A stretch of 64,000 nt of DNA from Microbacterium festucae (GCF_025421715.1 NZ_JAOEFC010000002.1:682001-746000), one strand, 5' to 3'. Positions 35,266 through 45,595 are shown, numbered from the stretch's first letter. The notes: generated from the sequence alone by a model not told the origin. Numbers and translations: made by a program.

Positions 35266-35469
35266 TCAGAACGGGAAGAGGTTCAGCAGGCCGATGACGC
35301 CCACCGAGATGACGAGGAACGAGCCGATCATCCACCACGGGCTCATGCGGTGACCATCCGGCATCCGGCGTCGCAGCAGCACGTCGGGACGGCGCGCCGG
35401 GTCGATCGGGACGGTGATCTTGCCGGTGGCGGGACGGGCGCCGCCGGCGCCTTGCGATGCTGTGGACAT
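35266..35469 (-). CDS. Small single-span membrane protein
   Basis: 67 residues. A basic, soluble N-terminus (MSTASQGAGGARPATGKITV, then RRPDVLLRRRMPDGHRMSPWW) is followed by one helix (MIGSFLVISVGVIGLLNLFPF) at the very end. Family common in Microbacteriaceae by memory; function unknown. GGGGGAG about 4 nt before the ATG at 35469. ACAATA at 35521-35526 is a likely -10. Confidence 0.75.
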   Translation of the reverse strand: MSTASQGAGGARPATGKITVPIDPARRPDVLLRRRMPDGHRMSPWWMIGSFLVISVGVIGLLNLFPF

Positions 35470-35583
35470 AACTCCCCCGGGTCGTTGAACGGCGATCGTG
35501 TCGCCGGTGACACCGGGGCCTATTGTGCCAGAGCCCACCTGTGAGGCGCCCTCCCGACCCGCCGGGCGGCCCTCAACCGATGA

Positions 35584-36576
35584 TCACAGCCACTTCGACG
35601 TGAGGTGCTCCGAGGTGATGCGCCGGAGCGTTCCCGAGGCGCCGCGCAGCACGACGCTCTCGGTGATGAGGTAGTCGGGGCCCATGCGGCGCACCCCGCC
35701 GACGAGCTCGCCGTTGGTGACGCCGGTGGCCACGAAGATCGTGTTCTTCCCCTTGACCAGGTCGTCGGCCTCGTAGACGTAGTCGTCGAGGCGGAGGCCG
35801 GCATCGACGCCCTTCTGCTTCTCGTCGTCGTCGCGGGGCCACAGGCGCCCCTGGATGTGCCCGCCGAGCGCCTTGATGGCGCACGCGGTGACGATGCCTT
35901 CCGGGCTGCCGCCGATGCCGATGCACATGTCGGTGCGGGCGTTGTAGCGGGCCGCGTTGATGCCGCCGGCGACGTCGCCGTCGCTCATGAGGCGGGTGCC
36001 GGCGCCGGCTTCGCGGATCTCCTCGATGAGCCGTGCGTGCCGCGGACGGTTCAGCACCGAGACGACCAGCTCGTCGACGGGCTTGTCGAGCGCCTTCGCG
36101 AGCCGGCGGATGTTCTCGCCGACGGGCAGGCGGATGTCGACGACGCCCACCCCGGCGGGGCCCGTGACGATCTTGTCCATGTAGAACACGCTCGACGCGT
36201 CGAGCATCGTGCCGCGGTCCGACACCGCGAGCACCGACAGGGCGTTGTTGCGTCCCTCGGCGGTGAGGGTCGTGCCGTCGATCGGGTCGACGGCGATGTC
36301 GCACTGCGGGCCGCGCCCGGTGCCGACGTGCTCGCCGTTGAACAGCATCGGCGCGTTGTCCTTCTCGCCCTCGCCGATCACGATCACGCCGTCGAACGCG
36401 ACGGTCGACAGGAAGGCGCGCATCGCGTCGACGGCGGCGCCGTCGGCGAGCTCTTTCTGGCCGCGCCCGATGAACGGCACCGAGCGGATCGCGGCCGCCT
36501 CGGTCGCCCGCACCAGCTCGAGGGCGAGGTTGCGGTCGGGGTGGAGGGGGCTCATGTCGGCAGTCAGACTCACCAT
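35584..36576 (-). CDS. glpX: Fructose-1,6-bisphosphatase class II GlpX
   Basis: 330 residues. The Li+-sensitive phosphatase motifs are clear: GEGEKDNAPM and DPIDGTTLTAEGRNNALSV. Carries out the phosphatase step of gluconeogenesis; the class II aldolase gene 4 kb away acts at the adjacent step. TAGTCT 7 nt before the ATG at 36576 marks a leaderless start. Confidence 0.96.
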   Translation of the reverse strand: MVSLTADMSPLHPDRNLALELVRATEAAAIRSVPFIGRGQKELADGAAVDAMRAFLSTVAFDGVIVIGEGEKDNAPMLFNGEHVGTGRGPQCDIAVDPIDGTTLTAEGRNNALSVLAVSDRGTMLDASSVFYMDKIVTGPAGVGVVDIRLPVGENIRRLAKALDKPVDELVVSVLNRPRHARLIEEIREAGAGTRLMSDGDVAGGINAARYNARTDMCIGIGGSPEGIVTACAIKALGGHIQGRLWPRDDDEKQKGVDAGLRLDDYVYEADDLVKGKNTIFVATGVTNGELVGGVRRMGPDYLITESVVLRGASGTLRRITSEHLTSKWL

Positions 36577-36583
36577 GCTCCCG

Positions 36584-36589
36584 AGACTA
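36584..36589 (-). promoter_or_regulatory. -10 box of glpX
   Basis: TAGTCT on the minus strand, 7 nt before the ATG at 36576. Confidence 0.55.
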
Positions 36590-36666
36590 CGGCGAACCCG
36601 GCAGGCATCCGCGGTTTTCTCGCGCGGCGCCGGCGAAGGAATCCGATTTCTTTCGGTGCGGGTAAG

Positions 36667-37290
36667 TCACCGCAGGATGCCGCGGCGCCGCGCCTCGGAG
36701 ACGGCGGCGGTGCGCGAGCTGACGCCGAGCTTGGTGAAGATGTGCGCGAGGTGCGACTTGACCGTGGTCTCACTGACGAACAGGTCGGCCGCCGCCTCGG
36801 TGTTGGACCGGCCGGTGGCCACGAGGTCGAGCACCTCGATCTCGCGGGCGCTGAGGCTCGCCTGCGGGGCGCGCATGCGGTCGAGCAGTCGCGAGGCGAT
36901 CACCGGGGCCAGCGCACTCTCCCCCGCCGCCGCCGCACGGACGGCCGCGATGAGCTCGTGGGGCGGGGCGTCCTTCAGCAGATAGCCGCTGGCGCCGGCC
37001 TCGACGGCGCCGAGGATGTCGGCATCCGAGTCGTAGTTCGTGAGGATCAGCACGTAGGGGGCGGCATCGAGCGCACGGATGCGCCGCGTCGCCTCGGCGC
37101 CGCCGATCACGGCACTGCCGAACTGCAGGTCCATCAGCACGACGTCGGGGTTCTCGCGGCGGGTGGCCGTGAGCGCGTCGTCGGGCGTGGCCGCCTCGGC
37201 CACCACCTCGATGTCCGGTTCCGGCGCGAACAGCGCGGCGATACCGGCCCGGACGATGGGGTGGTCGTCGGCGACGATGAGCCGGATCAT
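36667..37290 (-). CDS. NarL/LuxR-family response regulator
   Basis: 207 residues. Receiver domain with acidic pocket ADD (8-9) and phospho-acceptor D54 (VVLMDLQF), then a LuxR-type helix-turn-helix (LSAREIEVLDLVATGRSNTE, then TTVKSHLAHIFTKLGVSSR). The ATG at 37290 overlaps the kinase stop. Together with the kinase it probably controls the ABC exporter encoded divergently. Confidence 0.93.
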   Translation of the reverse strand: MIRLIVADDHPIVRAGIAALFAPEPDIEVVAEAATPDDALTATRRENPDVVLMDLQFGSAVIGGAEATRRIRALDAAPYVLILTNYDSDADILGAVEAGASGYLLKDAPPHELIAAVRAAAAGESALAPVIASRLLDRMRAPQASLSAREIEVLDLVATGRSNTEAAADLFVSETTVKSHLAHIFTKLGVSSRTAAVSEARRRGILR

Positions 37291-38495
37291 ACGAGCGCCA
37301 CCGCCTCGAGGTCGATGCGCAGGGTCGTGCCGCGCCCCGGCGCGGAGACGACGGTCATCACCCCGCCGAGCTGGGCCACGCGCTCGCGTGCCGCCTGCAG
37401 GCCGAAGGAGTCCGACGTGTCGCGCGCCACCAGGGCATCCGGGTCGAAGCCGACGCCGTCGTCGCCGATGGTGAACTCCAGCCCCCCGTCGCCGACGGCG
37501 AGCGTGATCGTCGCCGTCGTCGCGTGGGCGTGCTGGATGACGTTCGCCACCGCCCCCTGCGCGATGCGCAGCAGGGCGGTCTGCACGTGCATCGGCAGAT
37601 CCACGGCATCCGACACCCGCACGGCGACCTCCAGTCCCTGCGCCCGCCACTGCCCGCCCGCAAGGCGCCGCAGCGCCCCGCCGAGCCCGCGGTCTTCGAG
37701 GTCGGGCGGCGTCAGCTCGCGGATGAACCGCCGCGCGTCGGCGAGGTTCGCCGCGGCCGTCTCCCGAGCGAGGCGGATGTGCTCGATGCCCGGCCGGTCG
37801 GGGTCGGCGCGCTCGGCGGCGTGCAGCAGCATCTGGATGCTCGACAGCCCCTGCGCCACCGTGTCGTGGATCTCGCGGGCCAGCCGGGCGCGCTCGGCGA
37901 GCACACCCGACTCGTGCTCGGTCGCGGCGAGCCTGTCGCGGGTGGCGAGCAGCTCCTGCATGAGGGCCTCGCGCGCCTGCGCCTCGCGGGACAGCGCCTG
38001 GTATCCGAGCCCGATGAGAAGGGCGACCCCCGCCCCCACGACAGGTCCGACGACGCCGCCGACCGTCCAGCCGGCGTGCACGCCGAGCGCGACCACCGCG
38101 ATCGCCGTGGCGACGACGATCGCGATCGGCCCGCCCACGCGGCCGAGCAGATGCAGATAGAGGAAGAAGAGCGGGAAGACGAGGTAGGCCGCGTCGGGGG
38201 TGAGCCAGACGAGCACGACCCACTCGAGGCTGAGCACCGCGAGCCACAGATACACCCACCCGTGACTCACCCGCCGGTCGCCGCCGGCGCCCTCTCGCCG
38301 CCCGCTCGCCCCGGGCACGGCGGCGCCCGCGCCGTAGGTGGCCAGCAGCAGCACCGCCACCACGATCACGGCGGCGCTCGACGGGGTCGGCACGATGATC
38401 GCGCGCACGATCACAAGGATCGTCAGGGCGACCAGCACCGCGTGCAGCCCGGTGCGCAGGCCCACGAAGACGGGCGTGAGCGGGGTGTGGGCCAT
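37287..38495 (-). CDS. NarL-type sensor histidine kinase
   Basis: 402 residues. About six membrane helices (to ~165) with no large sensor loop, a short coiled coil, the H-box REIHDTVAQGLSSIQMLLH (His near 210) of the HisKA_3 class, and an ATPase domain with GDDGVGFDP and SFGLQAARERVAQLGG. It probably senses an envelope signal. TACGAT lies 7 nt before the ATG at 38495. Confidence 0.92.
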   Translation of the reverse strand: MAHTPLTPVFVGLRTGLHAVLVALTILVIVRAIIVPTPSSAAVIVVAVLLLATYGAGAAVPGASGRREGAGGDRRVSHGWVYLWLAVLSLEWVVLVWLTPDAAYLVFPLFFLYLHLLGRVGGPIAIVVATAIAVVALGVHAGWTVGGVVGPVVGAGVALLIGLGYQALSREAQAREALMQELLATRDRLAATEHESGVLAERARLAREIHDTVAQGLSSIQMLLHAAERADPDRPGIEHIRLARETAAANLADARRFIRELTPPDLEDRGLGGALRRLAGGQWRAQGLEVAVRVSDAVDLPMHVQTALLRIAQGAVANVIQHAHATTATITLAVGDGGLEFTIGDDGVGFDPDALVARDTSDSFGLQAARERVAQLGGVMTVVSAPGRGTTLRIDLEAVALV

Positions 38496-38502
38496 GGCCT
38501 GA

Positions 38503-38508
38503 ATCGTA
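38503..38508 (-). promoter_or_regulatory. -10 box of the kinase/regulator genes
   Basis: TACGAT on the minus strand, 7 nt before the ATG at 38495; leaderless. Confidence 0.5.
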
Positions 38509-38529
38509 CGCGCCGAGGTGGCGCTGTCA

Positions 38530-38545
38530 TCGTCCGAAAGGACGA
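38530..38545. promoter_or_regulatory. Candidate response-regulator site 1
   Basis: TCGTCC-GAAA-GGACGA, a perfect 6-bp inverted repeat just upstream of the kinase promoter in the divergent gap. Candidate binding site for autoregulation. Confidence 0.4.
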
Positions 38546-38626
38546 CTCGAGGCCCCTCCTCGCGGTCGCCCGCGGCCGTGCCCGCGGCCGATGTCGCGGG
38601 CGGCGCCGCGCGGAAGAGTGAAGAGG

Positions 38627-38643
38627 GTCACCACTGCGGTGAC
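38627..38643. promoter_or_regulatory. Candidate response-regulator site 2
   Basis: GTCACC-ACTGC-GGTGAC, a perfect inverted repeat ending one base before the GGAAAGGA ribosome site of the ABC permease gene. A bound regulator would cover the permease gene leader. Confidence 0.45.
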
Positions 38644-38657
38644 GGGAAAGGACATCC

Positions 38658-39725
38658 ATGTTCGTCGCTGTGCGCGACCTGCGCTTCGCCCGAGGTCGCT
38701 TCATCCTCATCGGATCGGTCGTCGCGCTGATCACGGTTCTCGTCGGCTTCCTCAGCGGCCTCACCGGCGGCCTCGCCACGCAGAACGTGTCGGGTGTGCT
38801 GGCCCTGCCCGGCGACCGGCTGGTGTTCTCGGAGCCCACCACGGGCACCGGGGTGAGCTTCGCCGACTCGGCCCTCACCCCGGCGCAGGAATCGGCCTGG
38901 CAGGATGCCAGCGGCGTCACCGCGGTGCAGCCGATCGGCATCAGCCAGACCCGCGCCGAGGCCGGCGACACCCGCATCGCCATCGCGATCTTCGGGATGC
39001 AGCCGGGCGCCGACGCCGACGCGCCCGTCGCCGACGGCTCGCTGACGCTGTCCACCCCCGCGGCATCCGACCTCGGCGTCGGCCTCGGCGACACCGTGCG
39101 CATCGCGGGCACCGACTACACCGTGGCGGGGATCGCCGGCGACGACTGGTACAGCCACACTCCCGTTGTGCGGATGACCCTCGCCGACTGGCAGTCGTAC
39201 TCGGCCGCCACCGGCTCGCCCGACGCGTTCGCCACGGTGCTCGCCGTCTCGGGCGCGCCCGACTGGGCCGGCGCCGACGATGCGGCGCAGACCGTCTCGC
39301 AGACCCCGCTCGGCTCACTCACCGCGCTCAGCGCCTTCCGCTCCGAGATCGGCTCGCTGCTGCTGATGGTCGCCCTGCTGTTCGGCATCTCGGGCCTCGT
39401 GATCGGCGCGTTCTTCACGGTGTGGACCATGCAGCGCAAGGGCGATGTCGCGGTGCTGAAGGCCCTCGGCGCGAGCACCCGCTCGCTTGTTCGCGACGCA
39501 CTCGGGCAGGCGCTGATCGTCCTCGCCGCCGGCATCGGGGCGGGACTGGTCGTCGTCGTCGTCCTCGGCGCCCTCGCCGGCTCGGCGCTGCCCTTCCTGC
39601 TGAGCCCCCTCACCACCCTTCTGCCGGGCGCGATCATGGTCGCGCTGGGCCTGGCCGGAGCGGCCTTCGCGCTGCGCTCCGTCACCTCCGCCGACCCCCT
39701 CACCGCCCTCGGGAGCAACCGATGA
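38658..39725 (+). CDS. ABC transporter permease, FtsX/MacB type
   Basis: 355 residues. One N-terminal helix (FILIGSVVALITVLVGFLSG), an extracytoplasmic domain (~40-225), then three C-terminal helices with the FtsX-type loop MQRKGDVAVLKALGASTRSL. GAAAGGA precedes the ATG. Works with the ATPase that overlaps its stop; this class exports lipids, peptides or drugs. Confidence 0.9.
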   Translation: MFVAVRDLRFARGRFILIGSVVALITVLVGFLSGLTGGLATQNVSGVLALPGDRLVFSEPTTGTGVSFADSALTPAQESAWQDASGVTAVQPIGISQTRAEAGDTRIAIAIFGMQPGADADAPVADGSLTLSTPAASDLGVGLGDTVRIAGTDYTVAGIAGDDWYSHTPVVRMTLADWQSYSAATGSPDAFATVLAVSGAPDWAGADDAAQTVSQTPLGSLTALSAFRSEIGSLLLMVALLFGISGLVIGAFFTVWTMQRKGDVAVLKALGASTRSLVRDALGQALIVLAAGIGAGLVVVVVLGALAGSALPFLLSPLTTLLPGAIMVALGLAGAAFALRSVTSADPLTALGSNR

Positions 39726-40423
39726 TCCGCCTCGAACACCTCACCCTCACCTTCCCCGACGGCGACCGTCGCCTGACGGCCGTCGACGACGTCTCGCTCA
39801 CGGCGCATGCGGGCACCGTCACCGGCATCACCGGCCCGAGCGGCTCGGGCAAATCGAGCCTGCTCGCCGTGGCCGCCACCCTCATCCGCCCCGACGCGGG
39901 GCGCGTCATGATCGACGACACCGACGTGACCGCACTGTCGGCGACCGAGGCCGCCCGGCTCCGGCGCGACGAGATCGGCATCGTCTTCCAGCAGCCGAAT
40001 CTGCTGCCCGCCCTGACCGCCCGCGAGCAGCTGAGCGTCATGAACGAACTCGGCGCGAAGGGCAGCCGCGGCCGGCGCCGCGCCACCGCCGCCCGCGCCG
40101 ACGAACTGCTGGATGCCGTGGGGCTCGCCGGCCACGGCGACAAGCGCCCCCACCAGCTGTCGGGCGGGCAGCGTCAGCGCGTCAACATCGCCCGGGCCCT
40201 CATGAACGACCCCAGTGTGCTGCTGGTCGACGAGCCGACGAGTGCGCTCGACCAGGAACGCGGGGCCCGCATCATCGAGCTCATCCTCCGACTCACGGCC
40301 GAGCTCGACACCGCCACGCTTCTCGTGACCCACGACCTCGTCCACCTGCCGCGCATGCATGCCGTCGTCACCCTCGTCGACGGCGCCCTGTCCGAGCGCG
40401 CACTCGCGGCGGCCCCGGCGTGA
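39722..40423 (+). CDS. ABC transporter ATPase, LolD/MacB type
   Basis: 233 residues. Walker A GPSGSGKS, Q-loop VFQQPNLLPALT, signature LSGGQRQRVN, Walker B VLLVDEPTSALD, switch LVTHDL. The ATG overlaps the permease stop by 4 nt. Part of the two-component-system/ABC module at 36.7-40.4 kb. Confidence 0.92.
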   Translation: MIRLEHLTLTFPDGDRRLTAVDDVSLTAHAGTVTGITGPSGSGKSSLLAVAATLIRPDAGRVMIDDTDVTALSATEAARLRRDEIGIVFQQPNLLPALTAREQLSVMNELGAKGSRGRRRATAARADELLDAVGLAGHGDKRPHQLSGGQRQRVNIARALMNDPSVLLVDEPTSALDQERGARIIELILRLTAELDTATLLVTHDLVHLPRMHAVVTLVDGALSERALAAAPA

Positions 40424-40494
40424 GCAGACCGGCGAGCGGCGGCATCCGGTCGTTTTGCCCGGTGGCCGTCCCTCGCCGGCACAGCGCCCTTCGC

Positions 40495-40500
40495 TAGAGT
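40495..40500 (+). promoter_or_regulatory. -10 box of fba
   Basis: TAGAGT, ~36 nt before the ATG at 40537, leaving a short leader with a GAGGAG ribosome site. Confidence 0.5.
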
Positions 40501-40536
40501 GGCCGGTGGAGACATCCGCAGACCTGAGGAGTGGAA

Positions 40537-41568
<1,032 letters not shown>

Positions 41569-41582
41569 TCCGATACTCCCCG

Positions 41583-41613
41583 CGAACGCCCCGGCCCCGT
41601 GCCGGGGCGTTCG
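41583..41613 (+). terminator. Hairpin terminator after fba
   Basis: CGAACGCCCCGG and CCGGGGCGTTCG form a perfect 12-bp stem with a 7-nt loop. No long T-run, as usual in GC-rich actinobacteria. Confidence 0.8.
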
Positions 41614-41650
41614 TGCGTCCGGCCCCGGGCCGCGCCGGCTCGGCTCGGGG

Positions 41651-41744
41651 CGGCCACCGGCGCATAATGCAGGCAGAATCGGGTCGGCGGGGAGCCGCAG
41701 GGCCTCCGGCCGCCGGATCTGCCTGAGTTATGCGACTTGGCCGC
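41651..41744. repeat. 74-bp palindromic element, copy 1
   Basis: Starts CGCATAATGCAGGCAGA (41661) and ends TCTGCCTGAGTTATGCG (41734), with the shared outer flanks CGGCCACCGG before and ACTTGGCC after. Same length and ends as the next copy; interior sequence differs. Confidence 0.75.
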
Positions 41745-41823
41745 GTGTGTCGAGGTCGACACCCGACGGACGGCGAGGTCGCAGCGGCTCGCGCCGCGAG
41801 CCCGGAGGGGGCGACCCGCGCGG

Positions 41824-41917
41824 CGGCCACCGGCGCATAACTCAGGCGGAACCCGCCCCACGGGCCGCTGCGCGGCACCGGAGGGCGCAAACAGCCTGAG
41901 TTATGCGACCTGGCCCG
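41824..41917. repeat. 74-bp palindromic element, copy 2
   Basis: Starts CGCATAACTCAGGC (41834) and ends GCCTGAGTTATGCG (41907), 173 bp after copy 1 in the same orientation, with flanks CGGCCACCGG and ACCTGGCC. The 376-bp gap between fba and the MOSC gene holds these two units, the fba terminator and no gene. Confidence 0.75.
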
Positions 41918-41944
41918 TCCCGAGCGCAGCGAGTCCGGCGGGGG

Positions 41945-42496
41945 TCAGGCGGGGGCGCGGTAGACGTCGAGGATCGTCGGGGCGTCGTCGGCACGGTGGG
42001 TGACGACGATCTCGTCGCCGGCGGCGATACGGCCGGTCTGCACGACGCGCAGGTACGGTCCGAGGCGGCGGGCGTCGGAGAAGCGCCGCACCCATCCGCG
42101 CTGCTCGTCGCCCCCGACCCAGCGGGCGAAGGTCTGGCACGGGGTGCGGGGCATGGTGACCTCGACCTCGACGCGGTCGCCGATGCGCCACCGCTCGCCG
42201 ATGCGGGCGGCGTTGACGTCGATGCCCTCGGTGCGCAGGTTCTCTCCGAAGAAGCCCGGCTGCAGGCTGCGGCCCAGCTCGCCCTCCCAGAAGCGGGCGT
42301 CTTCGTCGGCGTAGGCGTAGAGGGCCTTGTCGAGGCCGCCGTGGTGCTTGCGGTCGGCCTGCACGTCGGCGTAGACGCCGTAGGCGCCGACCTTCACGGC
42401 GCCGTCGACAGCGCGCTTGTCGATCGCGGTGATGCCGACGGTGCCGGCATCGGGCAGCAGCTGACGCACCGCGCACACGGCCAACAGGCGCGCCAT
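41945..42496 (-). CDS. MOSC-domain protein
   Basis: 183 residues. GAYGVYADVQADRKHHGGLD, YAYADEDARFWEGEL and FGENLRTEGIDV are typical of MOSC proteins (molybdenum-cofactor sulfurase C-terminal type, YiiM-like), thought to handle sulfur or act in reductions. The catalytic cysteine matches PCQTFARWVG. The ATG at 42496 overlaps the stop of the upstream membrane-protein gene. Confidence 0.88.
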   Translation of the reverse strand: MARLLAVCAVRQLLPDAGTVGITAIDKRAVDGAVKVGAYGVYADVQADRKHHGGLDKALYAYADEDARFWEGELGRSLQPGFFGENLRTEGIDVNAARIGERWRIGDRVEVEVTMPRTPCQTFARWVGGDEQRGWVRRFSDARRLGPYLRVVQTGRIAAGDEIVVTHRADDAPTILDVYRAPA

Positions 42497-43203
42497 CACC
42501 GGCCCATGATCCCGGCGACGAGGGCGGGGTCGCCCATGATCGGCACCGTGAGGCAGAGGCTCACGAGCAGGAACGACAGCACGGCGCCGACCAGCGGTAT
42601 CCACCAGGCACGGTGGCCGCGCGAGATCACGCGCCAGCAGATGAGCGTGGTGAGCAGCCACCCGACGGCGAAGACGAACGCCGCGATGCGGCCCCAGAGC
42701 ACGCCCTGGTCGTAGTTGGTGAACTCCGCGTCGATGCCCGCCATCTGCATCCAGGTGTCGGCGAAGCCGGCGACGTCGAGCAGCTGCGGAATGGTCGTGA
42801 CGACGGTCCACAGGCCGTAGACGAGCAGCGCGATGGTGACGAAACGGTCGGTGCGGCGCACGGTGGCGGCGCGCACGGCAGGATCCACCGGAGCGCCCGG
42901 CACCCGCGGCGCACCCGCACCACCCGCACCACCCGCACCGCGTCCGCCGACCCCGCTCGGCGCGGTGGGCGGCGGGGCGCCGACCGGGACCGGCGCCGAG
43001 GTGACCACGGGCGCGGCCTCGGCCGCGGGCTCCGGTTCGGGCAGCGTGCCGCCGCCGCGCAGGATGCTCTCCCGCTGCTGCTCCGGCGTCGCGTACTCGC
43101 CGTACTGCGGCGCCGGGCGCGGCCCCGCACCGGACGTCGAAGCGGCCGCCGAACCCGAAGAAGTCCCGGGCTCCGCAGCCCCCGACCCCGCCGGCGTGCT
43201 CAC
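42496..43203 (-). CDS. DUF6264-like membrane protein
   Basis: 235 residues. The first ~115 are disordered and rich in Pro, Ala and Gly ([20 protein letters not shown]), followed by about three helices ([48 protein letters not shown]). Family name from memory; function unknown. The GTG at 43203 overlaps the ispH stop, so it is coupled to ispH. Confidence 0.75.
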   Translation of the reverse strand: MSTPAGSGAAEPGTSSGSAAASTSGAGPRPAPQYGEYATPEQQRESILRGGGTLPEPEPAAEAAPVVTSAPVPVGAPPPTAPSGVGGRGAGGAGGAGAPRVPGAPVDPAVRAATVRRTDRFVTIALLVYGLWTVVTTIPQLLDVAGFADTWMQMAGIDAEFTNYDQGVLWGRIAAFVFAVGWLLTTLICWRVISRGHRAWWIPLVGAVLSFLLVSLCLTVPIMGDPALVAGIMGR

Positions 43204-44267
43204 GGGCGCCCGCTCACGCGGCCGCCGAGGGCGCGCTCGTCGCGGCGACCGCCGGCATCCTGACGCAGTTCCTTCGGCAACGAGAACATGAGGTCCTCCT
43301 CGGCGGTGCGCACCTGCTGCACGTCGGCGTAACCGGCGCCGGCGAGCTCGTCGAGCACCTCCTGCACGAGCACCTCGGGCACCGAGGCGCCGCTGGTGAC
43401 ACCGATGGTCGCCGCACCCGCGATCCACTCCTGCTGGATCTCGTGGGCGTAGTCGATGCGGTAGGCGCGCTCCGCGCCGTATTCGAGGGCGACCTCGACC
43501 AGGCGCACGCTGTTGGACGAGTTCGCCGAGCCCACGACGATCACCACGTCGGCGTCAGCGGCGACCTTCTTGATGGCGACCTGCCGGTTCTGCGTCGCGT
43601 AGCAGATGTCATCGGACGGCGGATCGTTGAGCTGGGGGAAGCGCTCGCGCAGCCGGCGCACCGTCTCCATGGTCTCGTCGACCGACAGGGTGGTCTGCGA
43701 GAGCCACACCACCTTCGAGGGGTCCTTCACCACGACGCGGTCGGCGTCGTCGGGCGAGTTGACCACTGTCACGTGGTCGGGAGCCTCACCGGCGGTGCCT
43801 TCGACCTCTTCGTGGCCGTCGTGCCCGATCAGCAGGATCTCGAAGTCATCGCGGGCGAAGCGCACCGCCTCGCGGTGCACCTTGGTCACCAGCGGGCAGG
43901 TCGCGTCGATCGCGTGCAGGCCGCGGTCGGATGCCGCGGTGACGACGGCCGGCGACACCCCGTGCGCGCTGAAGACGACGTGCGCGCCCTCGGGCACCTC
44001 GTCGACCTCGTCGACGAAGATCGCTCCGGCACGCTCGAGTTCGGTGACGACGTGGATGTTGTGCACGATCTGCTTGCGCACGTAGACGGGGGCGCCGTAG
44101 CGCTCGAGCGCCTTCTCGACCGCGATGACGGCCCGGTCGACGCCGGCGCAGTAGCCCCGGGGGGCTGCCAGCAGCACGCGCTTGGGTCCCGAGACCGGGA
44201 TATCCTGTAGCCGCCCGCGCGGCCCCGGAACATGGGGCACGGGAAGACGGACGGCGGTTGCACTCAC
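43200..44267 (-). CDS. ispH: 4-hydroxy-3-methylbut-2-enyl diphosphate reductase IspH
   Basis: 355 residues. Final step of the MEP pathway, making IPP and DMAPP with a [4Fe-4S] cluster. Cysteines occur in [20 protein letters not shown] and [11 protein letters not shown]; the active-site glutamate area is [13 protein letters not shown] and the end [12 protein letters not shown]. The GTG at 44267 has TAGACT 6 nt upstream. The uppS product at 54.3 kb would use its output. Confidence 0.97.
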   Translation of the reverse strand: MSATAVRLPVPHVPGPRGRLQDIPVSGPKRVLLAAPRGYCAGVDRAVIAVEKALERYGAPVYVRKQIVHNIHVVTELERAGAIFVDEVDEVPEGAHVVFSAHGVSPAVVTAASDRGLHAIDATCPLVTKVHREAVRFARDDFEILLIGHDGHEEVEGTAGEAPDHVTVVNSPDDADRVVVKDPSKVVWLSQTTLSVDETMETVRRLRERFPQLNDPPSDDICYATQNRQVAIKKVAADADVVIVVGSANSSNSVRLVEVALEYGAERAYRIDYAHEIQQEWIAGAATIGVTSGASVPEVLVQEVLDELAGAGYADVQQVRTAEEDLMFSLPKELRQDAGGRRDERALGGRVSGRP

Positions 44268-44273
44268 GCCTCG

Positions 44274-44279
44274 AGTCTA
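44274..44279 (-). promoter_or_regulatory. -10 box of ispH
   Basis: TAGACT on the minus strand, 6 nt before the GTG at 44267. The complementary GTCTAC on the plus strand may serve xseA. Confidence 0.55.
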
Positions 44280-44313
44280 CGAGCACGGCCTGGATGCGGG
44301 CCGGAAGGGACGC

Positions 44314-45585
44314 ATGACTTCGTTCGAGCCTGCACCGGGCCAGACGCCGCCGCCGGATGCCGTGCACCCGCGCGACTCGTCGCCGGAGGCCCCCACCTCG
44401 GTGTCCCGTCTGAACGAGACGATCCGCGATTTCATCCAGCGCTGGAACAGCGTGTGGGTCGACGGCGAGATCACCGCGTGGAACCTGCGCGGCGGTCACG
44501 TGTTCGGACGCCTGAAAGACGCGGACGGCGCCGCCTCGCTGAGCTTCAAGCTGTGGGCCTCGACGCTGCAGCGCCTGCCCGAGCCGCTCAAGGTCGGCGA
44601 CCGCGTGGTCGCGTGCATCAAGGCCGACTTCTTCGTCAAGACCGGCGAGTTCTCGTTCACGGCATCCGCCATGCGCCCCACCGGCATCGGCGACCAGCTG
44701 GAGCGCCTGGAGCGCCTGCGGGCGACGCTGCGCGCCGAGGGGCTGTTCGACGCGTCGCGCAAGAAGCCGATCCCGTTCCTGCCGCACGTGGTGGGCCTCA
44801 TCACCGGTGAGCGCAGCGACGCCGAGAAGGATGTGCACCGCAACGCCGAGCTGCGCTGGCCCGAGGTGCGCTTCCGCACCGTGCACGCGGCCGTGCAGGG
44901 TGAGCGCTGCGTGCCCGAGACGCTCGCGGCGCTGGCCGCCCTCGACGCCGACCCCGAGGTCGACGTCATCGTCATCGCCCGCGGCGGCGGCGACCCGCAG
45001 ACCCTCCTGGGCTTCTCGGACGAGCGGCTCGTGCGCGCGGTGGCCGCCGCGACCACGCCGATCGTCTCGGCCATCGGTCATGAGAACGACCACCCGCTGC
45101 TCGACGACGTGGCCGACCTGCGCGCGTCGACCCCGACCGATGCCGCCAAGAAGGTCGTGCCCGACGTGGCCGAACAGCGCGCCCTCGTGCAGCAGCTGCG
45201 CAGCCGTGCCCGCACCCGCATGACCCAGCGCGTGTCGACCGAGCTGCACCACCTCGAGCAGGTGCGCTCGCGCCCGGTGCTGCGCGACCCGGAGTCGCTG
45301 CTGACCGGCCGTGCCCAAGAGGTCTGGACCCTCGCCTCGCGCGGCCGCGAGGTGATGACCCGCCGCCTGGATGCCGCGGGCCGCACCACCGCCGAGCTGC
45401 GGGCCTCGCTGCGTGCGCTCTCCCCCGGCGCGACCCTCGCCCGCGGCTACGCGATCGCCCACATCGGCGACGGCGTGATCGTGCGCGACGCCGCCCAGGC
45501 ACCCGCCGGCACCCCGCTCACGGTGACCGTGGCCCGCGGCTCGATCGCCGCTCTTTCGGAGGGGGAGGTCGCGGAAGCCGAGTGA
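44314..45585 (+). CDS. xseA: Exodeoxyribonuclease VII large subunit
   Basis: 423 residues. OB-fold (SVWVDGEITAWNLRGGHVFG, LKDADGAASLSFKLWAS), then the nuclease domain with VVGLITGERSDAEKDVH, VIARGGGDPQTLLGFSDE, AIGHENDHPLLDDVADLRAS and LARGYAI near the end. With XseB it degrades single-stranded DNA. GGAAGGGA lies about 5 nt before the ATG at 44314. Divergent from ispH. Confidence 0.96.
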   Translation: MTSFEPAPGQTPPPDAVHPRDSSPEAPTSVSRLNETIRDFIQRWNSVWVDGEITAWNLRGGHVFGRLKDADGAASLSFKLWASTLQRLPEPLKVGDRVVACIKADFFVKTGEFSFTASAMRPTGIGDQLERLERLRATLRAEGLFDASRKKPIPFLPHVVGLITGERSDAEKDVHRNAELRWPEVRFRTVHAAVQGERCVPETLAALAALDADPEVDVIVIARGGGDPQTLLGFSDERLVRAVAAATTPIVSAIGHENDHPLLDDVADLRASTPTDAAKKVVPDVAEQRALVQQLRSRARTRMTQRVSTELHHLEQVRSRPVLRDPESLLTGRAQEVWTLASRGREVMTRRLDAAGRTTAELRASLRALSPGATLARGYAIAHIGDGVIVRDAAQAPAGTPLTVTVARGSIAALSEGEVAEAE

Positions 45586-45595
45586 GCGCCGCACC

